Source: Larix kaempferi | Taxonomy: Eukaryota; Streptophyta; Pinopsida; Pinales; Pinaceae | DNA: 64,000 nucleotides | Assembly (NCBI GenBank): GCA_027924585.1 | Contig: BSBM01000994.1 | Location: forward strand, 11,601,001-11,665,000 | Direction: 5' to 3' | Shown here: positions 52,175 to 64,000 of the stretch, one piece after another | How positions within the stretch are numbered: position 1 is the stretch's first letter | Layout: every line of letters begins with the position of its first letter | Notes under the pieces: generated by a model | Databases searched by the model: none | What the model was told of the DNA's origin: nothing | Seen by the model: the letters and a program-made list of their open reading frames with translations, nothing else | Program-made: the position numbers and the translations under genes

Positions 52175-55170
52175 TAATGAAATTGACAATTATTCTGCAA
52201 CTTTGCAATTGAAGGTCTAATCCAATTTTTACTTATCAAAGTTTTAGATAGTTCAGAATGTTCAATTAGGAAACAACAAAGGCAAAATCCCAAGAGAGAC
52301 TACCACAAATTCCATCAACATTATTTATCAAAATTTAAATCATGATGACATTGGACTTTTATAGATTGTACTTCATTTTCATCTCTAGATGCTCATTGGA
52401 CATTGTATAGATTGTACTTCATTTTCATCCAACCTTGATTTTTCTATTAGAAGTTTCATTACTTGCTGACACAGTCTTGACTGCTTATAAAAATTTTCAA
52501 TTTATTTATTTATATTGTCAGGTATTTTTTATCTTTTATGTTTCTAAAATTTCCTCTATGTGGGTTATTGGGTTATTTGGGTTAGACATTGCTTATTAAA
52601 ACTCATAGAGAGGAACAATGCAAATTTCACCACTATATTCAAGAATTTGATTACATTGCTCTTAATATACAATGAAATTTTGATGTATTACTACATTTCC
52701 AAATGAAAGGAATGGTTTATTTTAACATGTCATGATTGAAGGGTTCAATATATCATAGCCCTTCAAAGTCAAATAGGACCCTACCCTTAAAATTTGATCC
52801 TTGATGACAACCACCATAAATTACTTCCATTCAAATGACAAATTTATTTACTATTGCCACCCAACGTTTGTGTCATTTTTGTAACCACCATATTGAACTT
52901 CCACTCTAAGGATAGATATATTTGCAATCACAAGATTCATAAATTTTTCTTAAAGATATATATTTAATTGTGAAAATAATTAAACAAGGGAGAAAGTTGT
53001 ATTAAAACTAAGTCCCTACCAAACGAGCAATAGAAACAGGATGGAGTTGGCCAGGCAGGCCACATGCTAGCGAGGCGTCAGGAGAAGCCGTAATCGATAA
53101 GGCTCCATCGAGGCCATAAGCCATAAACAAACTAGGTAATGTGGAACCTTGAAGTGGGCCAAGAAGAACACATGGAAGCTAGGCAACAGTCCTAAGCAGA
53201 AGCGTCAATGCCATAAGTGATAAGGCTCTAATAGTAGACTATAATCCATAGGGATCAAATTGGGAAACATGGGACCATGAATAATTTTAGGGGCTAAATT
53301 AAGGGGGTTACAAAAATTTAGTGGGCTATTTTCTTATATGGAAAGCGTTTCTTGAGCTAATATTTATTGGAAAAAAAAAATCCAAAATGAATAGTCTCCC
53401 ATATATTAGTAAGGAATATGAAAAAAGCTATTTTCTCCCTAGCAAAATCTCCCTCCAATCTATCATCTGCCCCTAATTTCTAGAGAATTTCTAGTGAAAT
53501 CATTCCTTCACCCCCGATTTCCAGTAATGGATTTTCCTAGGGTTATTTCCCCTTCCATTTTCCCTGTAATTTAGGCATATGGTTGCATTTGCTCATATTT
53601 TTAGTCAATTTCATGTTGATACCTTCTTTGAGCCCTCAATTTCCAGTATTGGAGAGAAAATTATGGGTGATTTTTTCTTGTATAAACATTGAAGTGATTC
53701 ATGGTTCAACCACATCGGATTGCACTTGTAGTGTGAAGGTTATGGTTTATGTGATTCCACTTTTCATTCTTATTCTCTCAATATTTTAATTTTTGTGCAA
53801 CATCTCCATTACCAAAAGATCAGGTCTTGAAGGGGCATGCAACACATGCAATTTATTAGAGAATACATACTAGCATCATGCTTTTTATCCAATAGTTAAC
53901 ATGGTATGCTTTTTATCATGCCTTTTATGCTTTTTATTTATAACTATAATAGATTATTATACTGCAAAATTTTCCTTTTATCATGGATGCTTTTTAAGGC
54001 CTATTGAATTCTAAGTTGCTCTTAATTGTTAGGGCTTATTCAGTGTTGTTTGGGTTTTAATATATCGTAGGAGTATTGGTTTCGTGAAAGTGTTATAGAG
54101 CTCAGAAGATATGGTTTATTTTATTCCTTGTCATGTTTAAACCATCAAATGGCATTTATACATTGTTAGTAGATACTACTCTTGATGGAGAGACACCACA
54201 TGGTTTTTATATATACAAACTAAAATTGATATAGTTGTTTAAAACATGTTTTTATTAGGATCTTGCTATGCAATTATTATTGGATCTGAGGCATTCATAA
54301 GAGTGTGTATGTTCATATTGTTTCTCTGTAATTGTTAATGTTTGGGACATTTGTGATATAAATGAATGCATAGTGATTATAATGGTGGGGATACAATGGA
54401 ATGGTCATTACTTTGGCACAGTCTCCCTATAGAGTTGTCCAAAGCATTATGGATAATTCTTTTATTTGTATTGAGAAGTTCGTGACTGGTATATTTTTTA
54501 ATTTGTATTTCAAGTTCGTCAATTTTATCTGTAACCTAAATTTGTTGGGTTTGGTATTTGTTAAATATGATATATTATATTTTGTAAGGGTCATTTAGAA
54601 TTAAAATGTTTTTTGGTGATTTGTATTGATATGTAATTTCTATCATCACCATAAATGGATCTAGTTATGTGTGATGAATATGTGATTTAGTTGGAACACA
54701 ATACTTCATTTCCATCATGATTATATATAATATGCATAGGACACGTTTGGCGTGAGATGTAGACATTATGCTATTTGATATCTTGTCTGTTGCATTCAAT
54801 GAGGGTGCTAAAATAGTTTTACCACATTTTGCATGCTTTCAAAAATTTCAAGGACATGGATACAAACACCACCTCAGTTTATCTAAGAAAAAATAGTCTT
54901 TAATGGAGTAGTTTTAAAGATATGTGTGATAATGCATTAATGTGATTTCTATTCCTATTAGTGTATGTTCTTATTTCTAATAACCATTCAAAGTTTCTGA
55001 CCTACTCTACAAATTCTAAATCGAATGACATAATTCATATTTTGATTGTCAACAAAAGAAAGAAAAATGCGGTATTCATATCCATAAATAGATAAGAAAG
55101 TTATATTTTTTCTTAGAGGGTAGCTTAAAAATGGGAGATTTGAAAATTAATTTAATTGGGAATTCATACA
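52175..55170. other. AT-rich intergenic sequence, no gene seen
   Basis: No recognisable coding or RNA gene. A GC-richer patch at about 53035-53270 contains short repeated words (GATAAGGCTC and AGCCATAA or GCCATAAG) but no frame. 53400-53545 repeats CCCC..ATTTC.AG.A-type words and is pyrimidine-rich. Confidence 0.45.
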
Positions 55171-55174
55171 CTAT

Positions 55175-55560
55175 ATTAAGGTTGTGGGTCTCGGTAAGAA
55201 TCCACATTGTAAAAATGGTTTGTGGGTTCCATACTCACTCCACAGTTTAAAGTGTTCGATTCTATCAGTTTGCTGGTCTGTTGAGATTTGGGTCCCCACA
55301 TGTTTGTTGGGACATTAAGGGATGAGATAACATGTGGAATCCCCACTTGCCCTGAATCTAGTTGGTGCAGTTGTGTTTCACTGAGCTCTTCAGTTATGAA
55401 TAATTGAACACTATTTGTGAAAAGTATAAATAAATCCCTCCTCTCCTCATTCATGCATTTGTTCATTCAAGAGTATAGGAGTCGAGAGAGCCTAGAGTTA
55501 AGCTCTGGTATATGCTTTTCTATTGCACTACCTTAGTAATCCGCAGATTCAAAAGATGAG
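55175..55560 (+). promoter_or_regulatory. LTR-promoter-like block with TATA box
   Basis: TATAAATAAATCCCTCCTCT at about 55427-55446 is followed by CATTCATGCATTTGTTCATT and AGAGCCTAGAGTTAAGCTCT, the style of plant LTR promoters with their transcription start downstream. No partner LTR is visible, so it may be a solo or truncated LTR, or a real promoter. Confidence 0.35.
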
Positions 55561-55590
55561 TCTTTTTGGAAAAAGGTTCACCAAGACATT

Positions 55591-55750
55591 ACAAGTTTTT
55601 ATAATTCAATGAAATATTCACCAAGTGTTTACAATATTTAATAATTTATGGAAATATTCGTCAATATTTTGCAATATCTTATAATTTAGTGAAATATTCA
55701 CCAACATTTTACACTATTCTATAATAGAATGAAATATTAGCCAAAAAATT
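55591..55750 (+). repeat. 40-bp minisatellite, four units
   Basis: Exact 40-bp spacing: units start at 55591, 55631, 55671 and 55711. Each has ATAATT.A(A)TG-type text, then GAAATATTC.CCAA, and ends in TTT. A partial unit (GGTTCACCAAGACATT) precedes it. Units are about 70-80% alike. Confidence 0.88.
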
Positions 55751-55875
55751 ATATATACATATTATATTATTCATAAAATAGCCTTCAAATTTTCCTATAT
55801 CTTAGGAAGATTCACCCATTTATTATATATATAAATTTCGAGGGGTTCTTAAATGATCACTACGTGGGACCTTGG

Positions 55876-58800
55876 TGTCACATGCCCCAATTTTGCAAAA
55901 ATAATGTAATTATTTTATTATATTCCTGAGACATTATGTGAAATTTAATGCTAAGTAGGAATTGATGACTCAGTAGAGTCACCAGAAGTGGAATGTAATT
56001 CTGAATATTTTATTATTAATAAATAAATTATGGAGACAACAGCATGGGAGAGCTGTTAAAAAGAGGTTACTGATCTAACTGGTGGATGGAACTAGGTGGA
56101 AAGGCAAAAGACAAGTGGCAGCATCCTCAAACACTTCCTAAGTTGCAGGTGGCAACTTCCCTATATTTTGGGGTCATGATTCCCCAAGAAAGTGGAATCT
56201 GAGCAGGTGGCTCATTAATGACAGTTAACCCAACAAAGACCTAGGCAATCTTTTAAATAGTACTCAATGAACTGAGCTGGGGGTTCAATGGTTCTAAAGG
56301 GAGAATACATTCAGGTGAATGCTATTCAGGAGTCCCATTGAGGAAGAGGGAAATACAGTAAGGAAATTTGTTTGAGTGGGATGCTGCAGTAACTTGGTTC
56401 CAGTTTATCTGCTTTGGCTGAGTGAATTGTTTTGCTGCACCTAGTTCTAGCCAGGAAGACCAGAGCAAGCTCGAGGTTCCTGAGAAGTGCTGTCTGGGAA
56501 ATCTCCAGGAGTTGGTAGGGAGGAACAACCTCCCATTGTTGTTGTTGTCCACCGTTGATACAGGTTCAACTATCTACTCCTGTTGTGTATTAGGTACAAA
56601 TGAATGTATGTTATAATTATCGTCTATATGTTTTAATAGTATTTAGTTCAATAAAAATTTAGCAGTTTTAAATTATCAGTAGTAGAATTATGGAGAGTTA
56701 TTGTGTTTCAGTATTTCTTAAATACCCTTATCATCTTACTAATAAGATATTTCAATGCATGCTATAAAGCAGTAGTATCACAAGCAATAGTTCTTATTGT
56801 AATCTGGTTCTAGTCTGGTTCAATTGCAATAATTAAATAGATAGGTAGCATTATGTGTATAGTAATTATTTTCTAAAACATAACTTGTTTAATAATTATA
56901 GGATCAAGAGTACGTATAACCAGTTATATATATATATTACAGTATCAATGACATTTCAGGGTTGTTGCAAGAACTTTTGTAGTTGCAGTTAGGTTACTTT
57001 TGTTAGAGTACAAACCCTAGTTAAAGTATGTCTAGTTTAAAAACTATATATAAATCAAAACTTCAATCTTAGCTAAAGTTTATTTAGAATTTACTTGTCA
57101 AATAAAACCATATACAAAAACTCTAACAGAAGTACATCATACAGGAATTACTGATAAGATAAATAAACTAGTATTGTTATAAGAACCGTAGAATTTTTAG
57201 AACCATAGCTGGTTCAATTATCAAGCTTAAGAATTATGGTATCTTTCCTTCCTACAAGAATTTATTGTACTAACAGAACTCTGTCGACGAGTATAACCAT
57301 CACCATATTTCACACCCTAAAACTCCCTGTTGCAACAGAATCTTAAAACATAACAATAGATTGAACAGTTAAGTGATTTCACAACCGAGTAGTTGGCAGG
57401 AAACCCTATCATTCTAAGTTTTTGACAGTAAGAATTTAATAGCAGAGAAAACGGGTACTAAATGAAAAAGAAAGAACAGTGTTACAGCCCATTATCGAGC
57501 TTCATTAATACTATTAAATCTCCCACTTATTTTTCCCAAACTACTAGGAGAAAATCGTAACTAAAGAACTAGCAAATAAATATAATCACCACTGTACTAT
57601 CGGATTAAACCCTTTTATGCCAGACGTTTTAGGTATTTAAACATTGAAAGTATTTCAACGACTCACCCACAGCCGTTGCGCATAGTTCACTACTTATTCA
57701 AATAGAATCTATACATGTATGTGTTATAACAACCAAAGGAGCAAGTCTCACAATATCAACACCTGGGTGAAAACCCCAACTTGACAGAGCTATTTAACAC
57801 AAAAACCCTATCATTACCACTTAAACACATAAAAACAAAAACGCTGAGAAGCAAGACCAGGCTTTCACTCACAGCCGTGTCACCTTTTCACTCAATAAGA
57901 ATTTTAGAAACGTAACCATTCCTATTACTATGCACAGTATCGAATACCAAAAGGAAACGCAGATATTTTGCAAGCCATCTTACAGACAACACTTATATTA
58001 AAATATATATTTTCAAACCCTGGGAATTAACCCATAAAATCTTTGAAGATGAGTCGTATCAAGACCTAAACACCCGAGGCCGTAACATTATTTGCAGAAC
58101 AGGTTCATAAGCCTGGTTCTCTACAAAATTTATAATACCTTAGAATCCTAAGTACCGAAAGGAGTACATTAGTTACCACACCAACAGAAGCCGTGGTATT
58201 TAAATACATCACAGAGTTTCCCTATCTAGGCCAAACCCTAACTATTCAACAACCAACAAGGAGGAGAAGCCATGGTGTAACCAGGCTTACCCGGTATTAG
58301 CCAAGTGCCGAGGGTTGCATTTCTCACATCTTCACTATTTTGCCAGAACCTGCAACAACAATGTGATATCAGCTACGGACTTTTAAATTTTGTTAAACCC
58401 CTTTGCGTTTAAAACTGAAACAAAAAAAAGATGAAATATTAATAGCTTACCAACGAACTCGAATGGGGTTCCAACGTAGCACTTATCCCGTCAACCATGA
58501 GCAGAGACGATCGAGCAACTGACAGAAGCCAAAGGATTATTATACTATGGAAGCCGTGACCAAGATTGGAACCAAACGATAATCTCATACCAGAACCAGA
58601 CCAGTCAAGAAAGTCGAGGAATAAACCCTAGGAATTTAATACACTTTTAGCTGTCTACAGCCGACTCAAAAGACTCTTAACTGGTAAAAAAGGAATGAGC
58701 ATAGGAACTGTTGCAACCTGGAAGTTGCTACTAAAAGTATTACAACAAAACCAGACCAGGAGATTTCGTAAGAATGACCCGAGCCCGAAGGCGAAGGAGA

Positions 58801-60329
58801 ATGACAATGAAGGGTTAGTTCAAGTGTTTTATATCGCCAAACACTTGGCCCTGGATTCACCATGTAGTAGTTTTGATTTTTTCATATCAGTGGGTCGACA
58901 CTTCAAAGTTTTCTTTGAGTTACAAATTATTCGTGATGCAATTAAAATCATAATAGGAATGTTCCAATATGGTATTGAACCCGAGTTTCATCTCATCAAT
59001 CATTTCCATGTTAAAACCAAGCTTTAAACCTCACTCATGTGAACATTAAAACGTTGCCCTAAAATCATTAATTCATATAATATGTCAATAAAGTTACAGA
59101 TATCAACGAGATTCTCATCATTATTGCCAAATAGAAATGATATCTTGGATAGATAAAGTCCTTGCATGGATACCTAAAATAGTTATAATACTATAGTTTC
59201 CGATCATCTTTTAACAATTAAAAACGTTGGATTGATACCTTTAAATCTTCCTTCATGTTTAATGAGACCTTGCCATACGTTCCATCTCTACTATGCTTTA
59301 TTTCGACGTTAAAACTCAAGTCTTAGGATGTTAAAAGGATATGGAGAGCTTGATTTTCTTAACTATAGAATTCTAAGGATATAGGTACCAAGTCAGTTAG
59401 ATATGGTTCATAGAACATACCACGAAATTTCCACTCCACGATTAATTGATGATCTTATAGCTTGTACATATGATTTCAATAAGTGTCATTTTTTTTTACA
59501 TTGTTAGAATTTTCGTTGGTGGATTTTTAAGTTTATTTAACTCATAAGAATTGTATTGAGGGTACCTTGTAATTTCTAGTTGCTATATATAGGGAATCTC
59601 TTATCAGTATCCTGAATCTAGTATTATAGATGAGAAAATTATACGGTTGCTATCCTCAATATCAATGAGTTTAATCAGATATGATAATTGGGGACAAGTT
59701 ACTTTAGGTGCTTATAGATTTTATTTGAGTGTTATTCTTGAAACAAAAACAGTTCCAAACAAGGTAATCTTTATTTAATAATAGAAGACATGAATTGACA
59801 GGAAAATACTTGCAATTTGCTGAAGGTAAGAGAAATACAATTATAGTGAAATTATTAACTCCACATCCTTTGCAATTAAAAGTATAAATAAAAAACAAAA
59901 CATTGCAGAATTTGAACTTGGCATGGTGCAGGAAGATTTTCTACCTTTAAGAGACGTGATAAAGACTGTTTAGCATGTCATACTTTTTATTGAATGATTT
60001 AGTACTGAAAACTGATATTAATACTTGAAAAATTAAGAGTAACGACCCGCAATTACCTGTATACCTGTAGAGAAAGAAAATCGAATGTATTAGCTCATAA
60101 GCTAAGTAAGCCCAGATCTGACATGGCAAACTTCCCCTTGCAGTTGCAAGCAGAAAAACAATCAATACCTGAAAAGAGAGAACCATAACAACATTTAAGT
60201 ACAATAACAAATCAATTCAAACATATTTATGATCATTTAATTAACACAAACAGATCAAGGAATGCATTTAATAACATTTATTGCTACCTTAAAAATTTTA
60301 AATTTTTCAAAAATTTTCGGGTTTTGACA
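55876..60329 (+). mobile_element. Putative 5' LTR of the younger chromovirus (very long)
   Basis: TGTCACATGCCCCAATTTTG at 55876 resembles the start of plant chromovirus LTRs (TGTCAC...CCCC.ATTTT). The sequence ends GTTTTGACA at 60329, two bases before the primer site. The interval is 4.45 kb, unusually long, and may include later insertions. The partner LTR lies outside the window, so the left end is an inference. No gene was seen inside; the open frames are short and in inconsistent frames. Confidence 0.5.
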
Positions 60330-60331
60330 TG

Positions 60332-60343
60332 TGGTATCAGAGC
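60332..60343 (+). promoter_or_regulatory. Primer-binding site of the younger chromovirus
   Basis: TGGTATCAGAGC, then ATGG, matches the initiator-tRNA-Met primer site. The next ~160 bp (to 60503) are the untranslated leader. Confidence 0.92.
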
Positions 60344-60503
60344 ATGGTTCATACACTAGGCCTTAATATGGCTCCAATAGTTTCCGCAGAACAGTGCCAA
60401 TAAAAGGAAAAATTTATATATCTGTATAAAGTTACTAACTTGTATTTTCTGTTTCATCAAACAGAGCAGAAAATTTTTCTTTTTCTGAATCTAACAGGCA
60501 GGT

Positions 60504-61745
60504 ATGGATAAGCTAGGAGAATATGCTGAGGAGGAATCTCCAAACACTGCGACAAGACAGATGTCAAGAGAACCTGTGACAGAGGAGGTAATTGCTCACT
60601 CCTCGGAACTGATGCAGACCATAAACGGTTTAAAGACGAAAATAGAAACAGTCAAGAGGGATAACGAAAGGATTCTGAAAACTCAAGAGAAGCTAAATCA
60701 ATTATTGATAGAAAAATTTCAGACAGAAGGAAGAAGCAAGAGAGCTGAATCTGAAGAAGCTAGTCATCAAAGAGGGTCTAAAAGGATGAAACCGGCTAAA
60801 TCTGACAGCAGTTCATCATCTGAAGAAAGAAGGGAACAACACAGTTATCGCACTACTAGTGACAGCAGTGAAGCTGAGCTGCATAACAGAAAGAAAAAGT
60901 ACAGACCTTATGAAGAGATTTCTGGGGAGTTTAAGAAAATAAAGCCCCCAACTTTCAATGGAGAATCTGAGACGGGAGAAGAGGCATAATCCTAGTTATC
61001 CGGGATGAGAAAATATTTCCAGATTTACAACTATTCAAATCAGCTGAAGGCACAAATGGCCATCTACAACCTTTCTGGAAAGGCGGACATATGGTGGCAA
61101 GACCTGAAAAGGGTCAAGGGGATCAAAGAAAAAGAAGTCAATTGGAGTACTTTTAAAAGGTATTTCAAAAAGAAATTTTTGTCTGAACAATACTATGAAG
61201 AAAGGGCCAAGGAATTTTATGAACTGAAGCTAGGATCTATGACTATGAAGGACTTAAACAGTAAGTTCTTAAGTCTGTTAAGATATGTGCCATATTTTGT
61301 CGAAGAAAAACCAAAAATACAGCAGTTTCTTAGCTGTTTGCCATATCATATCAAGGACAGAATTGAATATGATAACCCCAAAACTCTGGAAGAGGCTATG
61401 CGAAAGGCTAATTTCTGTTTTGAACAGAATAAAAAGAAAGAAGGGATAGCTAACTGGAAGGCTAAAAAGAGTAGTAATTAGCTTGAGTACAGGAAAAAGG
61501 AATTTGTACTCTAGAAACATTTCAAGAATAACAAGAACGGAAACCATTTTAATGGTAAAAGCTTCCAGGGAAACAAAAATGGAGCTGCAAATCATTCCAA
61601 CAAAGGCAACAGGGAGGCTCCTAACAATCATGGAAACTACACTAAGAATTTTGAATGAAAGGAGACTGTTAAATGCTGGGAATGCAACGGCCCACACTAT
61701 GCTTCAGTTTGCCCAAACCGGAAGAAACCAAACAGCAACATTCAC
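60504..61745 (+). pseudogene. gag: Younger chromovirus: Gag with zinc knuckle
   Basis: It starts at the ATG at 60504 (MDKLGEYAEEESPNTATRQM). The first part is polar with coiled-coil potential (ETVKRDNERILKTQEKLNQL) and a serine/charged linker. The capsid core comes after two stops (60987 TAA and 60993 TAG): MRKYFQIYNYSNQLKAQMAI, then YNLSGKADIWWQDLKRVKGI, and FLSEQYYEERAKEFYELKLG. Further stops lie at about 61479, 61512 and 61659. The zinc knuckle CWECNGPHYASVC (61674-61712) has C-x2-C-x3-H-x4-C, one residue shorter than usual. Every piece is in the same frame as the later pol parts. Confidence 0.9.
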
Positions 61746-62460
61746 ACCATACAAGATGAAATGATTGTTGGAGACTTTGCAGGAACTATGCCCCGAATCA
61801 ATGCAGCGTTGGAGAACCACCAAGCTGACTACCAAACTTCCATGGTGGAAGTGGGAGGTATGATTAACAAAATACCTGTAACTATTTTAATAGATCCGGG
61901 TGCTAGTCTTAGTTATATTTCACCCCAGCTAGTAGAAAAATGTAATCTGACTGTTGAAAGGTTTGATAATTCATGGTCTGTACAACTAGCTACAGGGGCA
62001 AAAAGGAAAGTAAACTGTTATGTTAAAGAATGTACTTTAGATATGAATGATTTTCAAACTACTGTTCAATTAAATATTCTGCCACTTGGTTCGTATGACA
62101 TGCTTATTGGTATGGACTGGTTAGAATAGCATAAGGTAGTTTTAAACTATTTTGACAAAACTTTTAGGTGTGTAAACAATAATGGACAGTCTGTAATAGT
62201 TAGGGGTATTCCTAGGAAAACAGTAGTCAGGCAGATTTCTGCTTTACAACTTAAAAGGGCAGTCAAAAAAGGGTGTAAAGCCTATGCTGTAACTATTACA
62301 GATGAGACAGATAAGTCTGAAGGCAGCAAGATAACAGTAGAGGATATCCCTATAGTAAATGAATTTATGGATGTTTTCCCGGAGGAAATGCCAGGATTAC
62401 CTCCCAAAAGAGAACTGGACTTTACAATTGAACTTGTACCAGGTGCTGTACCCAGTTGAA
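61746..62460 (+). pseudogene. pol: Younger chromovirus: aspartic protease
   Basis: In the same frame as Gag: MIVGDFAGTMPRINAALENH, then VGGMINKIPVTILIDPGASL, where D-P-G-A-S is the active-site loop (D-S-G is commoner, but P occurs in some plant gypsy proteases). It then reads SYISPQLVEKCNLTVERF and LPLGSYDMLIGMDWLE, the conserved protease end. A TAG at 62127 follows. Next is the linker to RT, MDVFPEEMPGLPPKRELDFT, and a TGA at 62457 where relatives have Arg, consistent with CGA to TGA decay. Confidence 0.9.
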
Positions 62461-63200
62461 AAGCTCCATATCGTATGAATATTTTGGAGCTTAATGAATT
62501 AAAAACTCAGTTAAAGGAGTTAATAGATAAGAATTACATTCGACCCAGTGTGTCCCCTTGGGGAGCACCAGTCATTTTTGTTAAAAAGAAGGACAGAACT
62601 ATGCGACTTTGCATAGATTACCGTCAACTGAACAAGATGACGATTAAAAACAGATATCCGTTGCCTCGCATAGATGATCTGTTTGATCAGCTACGTGGAG
62701 CTACGGTGTTCTCTAAGATAGACCTGAGATCGGGTTATCACCAAGTGAGGATTAAAGAAGAGGATATATTTAAGACAGCTTTCAGAACGAGATATGGACA
62801 TTACGAATTTGTCGTAATGCCATTCGGGCTTACTAATGCCCCAGCCGTCTTTATGTGCCTAATGAATAACATAATGCATAAGTACTTAGATAAATTTGTT
62901 GTCGTATTCATCGATGACATTTTAGTTTATTCTAAGAATGAAGAGGAGCATAAAGAACATTTACGGATAGTCTTACAAGAACTACGAGAGCAGCAGCTCT
63001 TTGCGAAGTTCAGTAAGTGTGACTTCTTTAAAGATGAAATCCAGTACTTAGGACATGTAGTCACCAAGGAAGGGATTTCAGTTGATCCTGAAAAGATCCG
63101 GGCAATTGAGGATTGGCCAGTACCAAAAGATGTAACAGATGTTAGGTCCTTCATGGAAATTACCGATTACTAGAGGAGATTCATTGAAGGCTTTTCAAAA
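62461..63200 (+). pseudogene. pol: Younger chromovirus: reverse transcriptase
   Basis: Open for 232 codons from 62475. It contains all RT motifs: [20 protein letters not shown], then [60 protein letters not shown] and [17 protein letters not shown]. The catalytic box FIDDILVYS lies at 62907-62933. It ends at a TAG at 63171 in ITDY(stop)RRFIEGF, where relatives have Tyr. This domain looks nearly intact and shares its style with the older chromovirus at 37900. Confidence 0.93.
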
Positions 63201-63760
63201 ATAGCCAACTCAATCACTTCCTTGCAAAAGAAAGGCAAGAAGTTCGATTGGAACATGAAGTGTGAAGAAAGCTTTAAGAAATTGAAGACTTTATTAACAA
63301 CCGCACCTATATTAAGAATAGTAGATCCTAATAAGGATTTTGTAGTCTGCACCGACGCTTGTAATGATGGTTTAGGCGGAGTGTTGACTCAGGATGGGCA
63401 TGTCATTTCCTATGAGTCCAGGAAGCTGAAGATTCACGAAAAGAATTATGCCACTTATGATTTGGAATTGGCTGCTATTATCCATGCTTTAAAGATGTGG
63501 TGACACCACTTAATAGGCAGAAAATTTACTTTAATGACTGATAATAAGGGTCTGAAATACCTTTTAGATCAGCCTAATTTAAATGCAAGACAAGCCAGGT
63601 GGTTGGCTTTCTTAAGTGAATATGATTTCAAAATTCAGCACATACAGGGAAAGGAAAATAAGGTGGTTGATGCTTTGAGCAGAAATGCAAGGCTGAATTT
63701 TGTATCAGCTAGCAGCACTTACACCTCTGATTTGAATGAATAGTTGGCTGAAGGGTTAAA
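63201..63760 (+). pseudogene. pol: Younger chromovirus: RNase H
   Basis: It reads KKGKKFDWNMKCEESFKKLK, then VVCTDACNDGLGGVLTQDGH with the D-A-C/S catalytic start, YESRKLKIHEKNYATYDLEL, and AAIIHALKMW followed by TGA (63501), where relatives have Arg (CGA to TGA). It continues GRKFTLMTDNKGLKYLLDQP, NLNARQARWLAFLSEYDFKI and GKENKVVDALSR. A TAG at 63741 may replace Gln. Confidence 0.92.
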
Positions 63761-64000
63761 ATCAGATGAAATTTATCAAAAGTTACAGGTTACAACTAAA
63801 GAGGAACCTACAGAAAGTTTAATAAAGGGTTATAGCCTAAACAAAGAGGGATTTTTATTGTTTAAGGACAGGCTGTATGTTCCAAATGTACATAAAGTTA
63901 AACTGTTAATTCTAGACGAAGTTCATAAAACCCCTTACTCAGGGCATCCAGGCTACCAGAAAACTGTCACCATGTTGAGAAAAGATTATTTTTGGCCTAA
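63761..64000 (+). pseudogene. pol: Younger chromovirus: start of integrase (runs off the window)
   Basis: In the same frame: NKEGFLLFKDRLYVPNVHKV, then LLILDEVHKTPYSGHPGYQK and TVTMLRKDYFWP. The H-P-G-...-T-.-....-Y-.W-P pattern is the beginning of the HHCC zinc-binding domain. The rest of integrase, any chromodomain and the 3' LTR are beyond 64000. Confidence 0.88.

Noticed and set aside
58695-59027. 110-codon plus-strand frame inside the putative long LTR
   Set aside because: It has an opposite-strand frame over part of the same place, no recognisable family, and an amino-acid composition expected from random AT-rich DNA.
1-64000. tRNA or rRNA genes
   Set aside because: Matches to tRNA-Met or tRNA-Arg ends are only 12-17 bases and all lie at LTR borders, where they are primer-binding sites. 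No cloverleaf or rRNA sequence was recognised.

Overview
This window is repeat-dominated nuclear DNA of a land plant with a large genome. Almost every recognisable coding segment belongs to a decayed LTR retrotransposon or to an endogenous plant pararetrovirus (Caulimoviridae). No intact host gene, rRNA, tRNA or CRISPR array was found. The Tat-lineage Ty3/gypsy element with a second RNase H, the copia elements with tRNA-iMet primer sites, the chromoviruses and the endogenous caulimovirid all point to a seed plant. A gymnosperm is plausible but cannot be proved from the sequence.

The architecture is a nest of insertions that can be resolved from LTR pairs and target-site duplications (TSDs). 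An endogenous caulimovirid (1642-4707, resuming at 37458) was split by a Tat element on the minus strand (4708-37452, TSD ATCTC). The Tat element was split by copia element 1, also minus (7629-25821, TSD TTCCT). Copia 1 was split within gag by copia element 2, plus strand (10970-20968, TSD GTTTT), and by a gag-only copia element 3, plus strand (21029-about 24214). Copia 2 itself carries, inside gag, a 2.9 kb long-inverted-repeat element (12279-15198). Its centre is a GC-rich tandem array of about 144-bp palindromic units. This is the most unusual object in the window.

Left edge: 1-104 is the end of another copia-2-type LTR. It sits in the gag of a minus-strand copia (element 4, LTR 998-1641), which in turn abuts the viral fragment.

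Right of the Tat element: the viral remnant ends in a TATA-bearing non-coding stretch (37458-37880). A badly broken plus-strand chromovirus follows (about 37900-40503), whose 3' LTR (from 40504) was hit by copia element 5 on the minus strand (40685-45748). From 45750 to 55590 the DNA is AT-rich, with no confident gene; two exon-like islands are flagged.

Right end: a much younger plus-strand chromovirus begins with a very long putative LTR (55876-60329), then a primer site, gag, protease, RT, RNase H and the start of integrase, running off the window. Its gag-pol stays in one frame over about 3.5 kb and is broken only by scattered nonsense codons.

No element here appears able to make a complete set of working proteins. 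Copia 1 lacks RT-RNase H, copia 2 lacks the catalytic part of RT, copia 3 has only gag, copia 5 has substitutions at catalytic residues, and the Tat element has a rearranged RT. Movement of the copies must therefore have depended on intact relatives, or the damage came after insertion.
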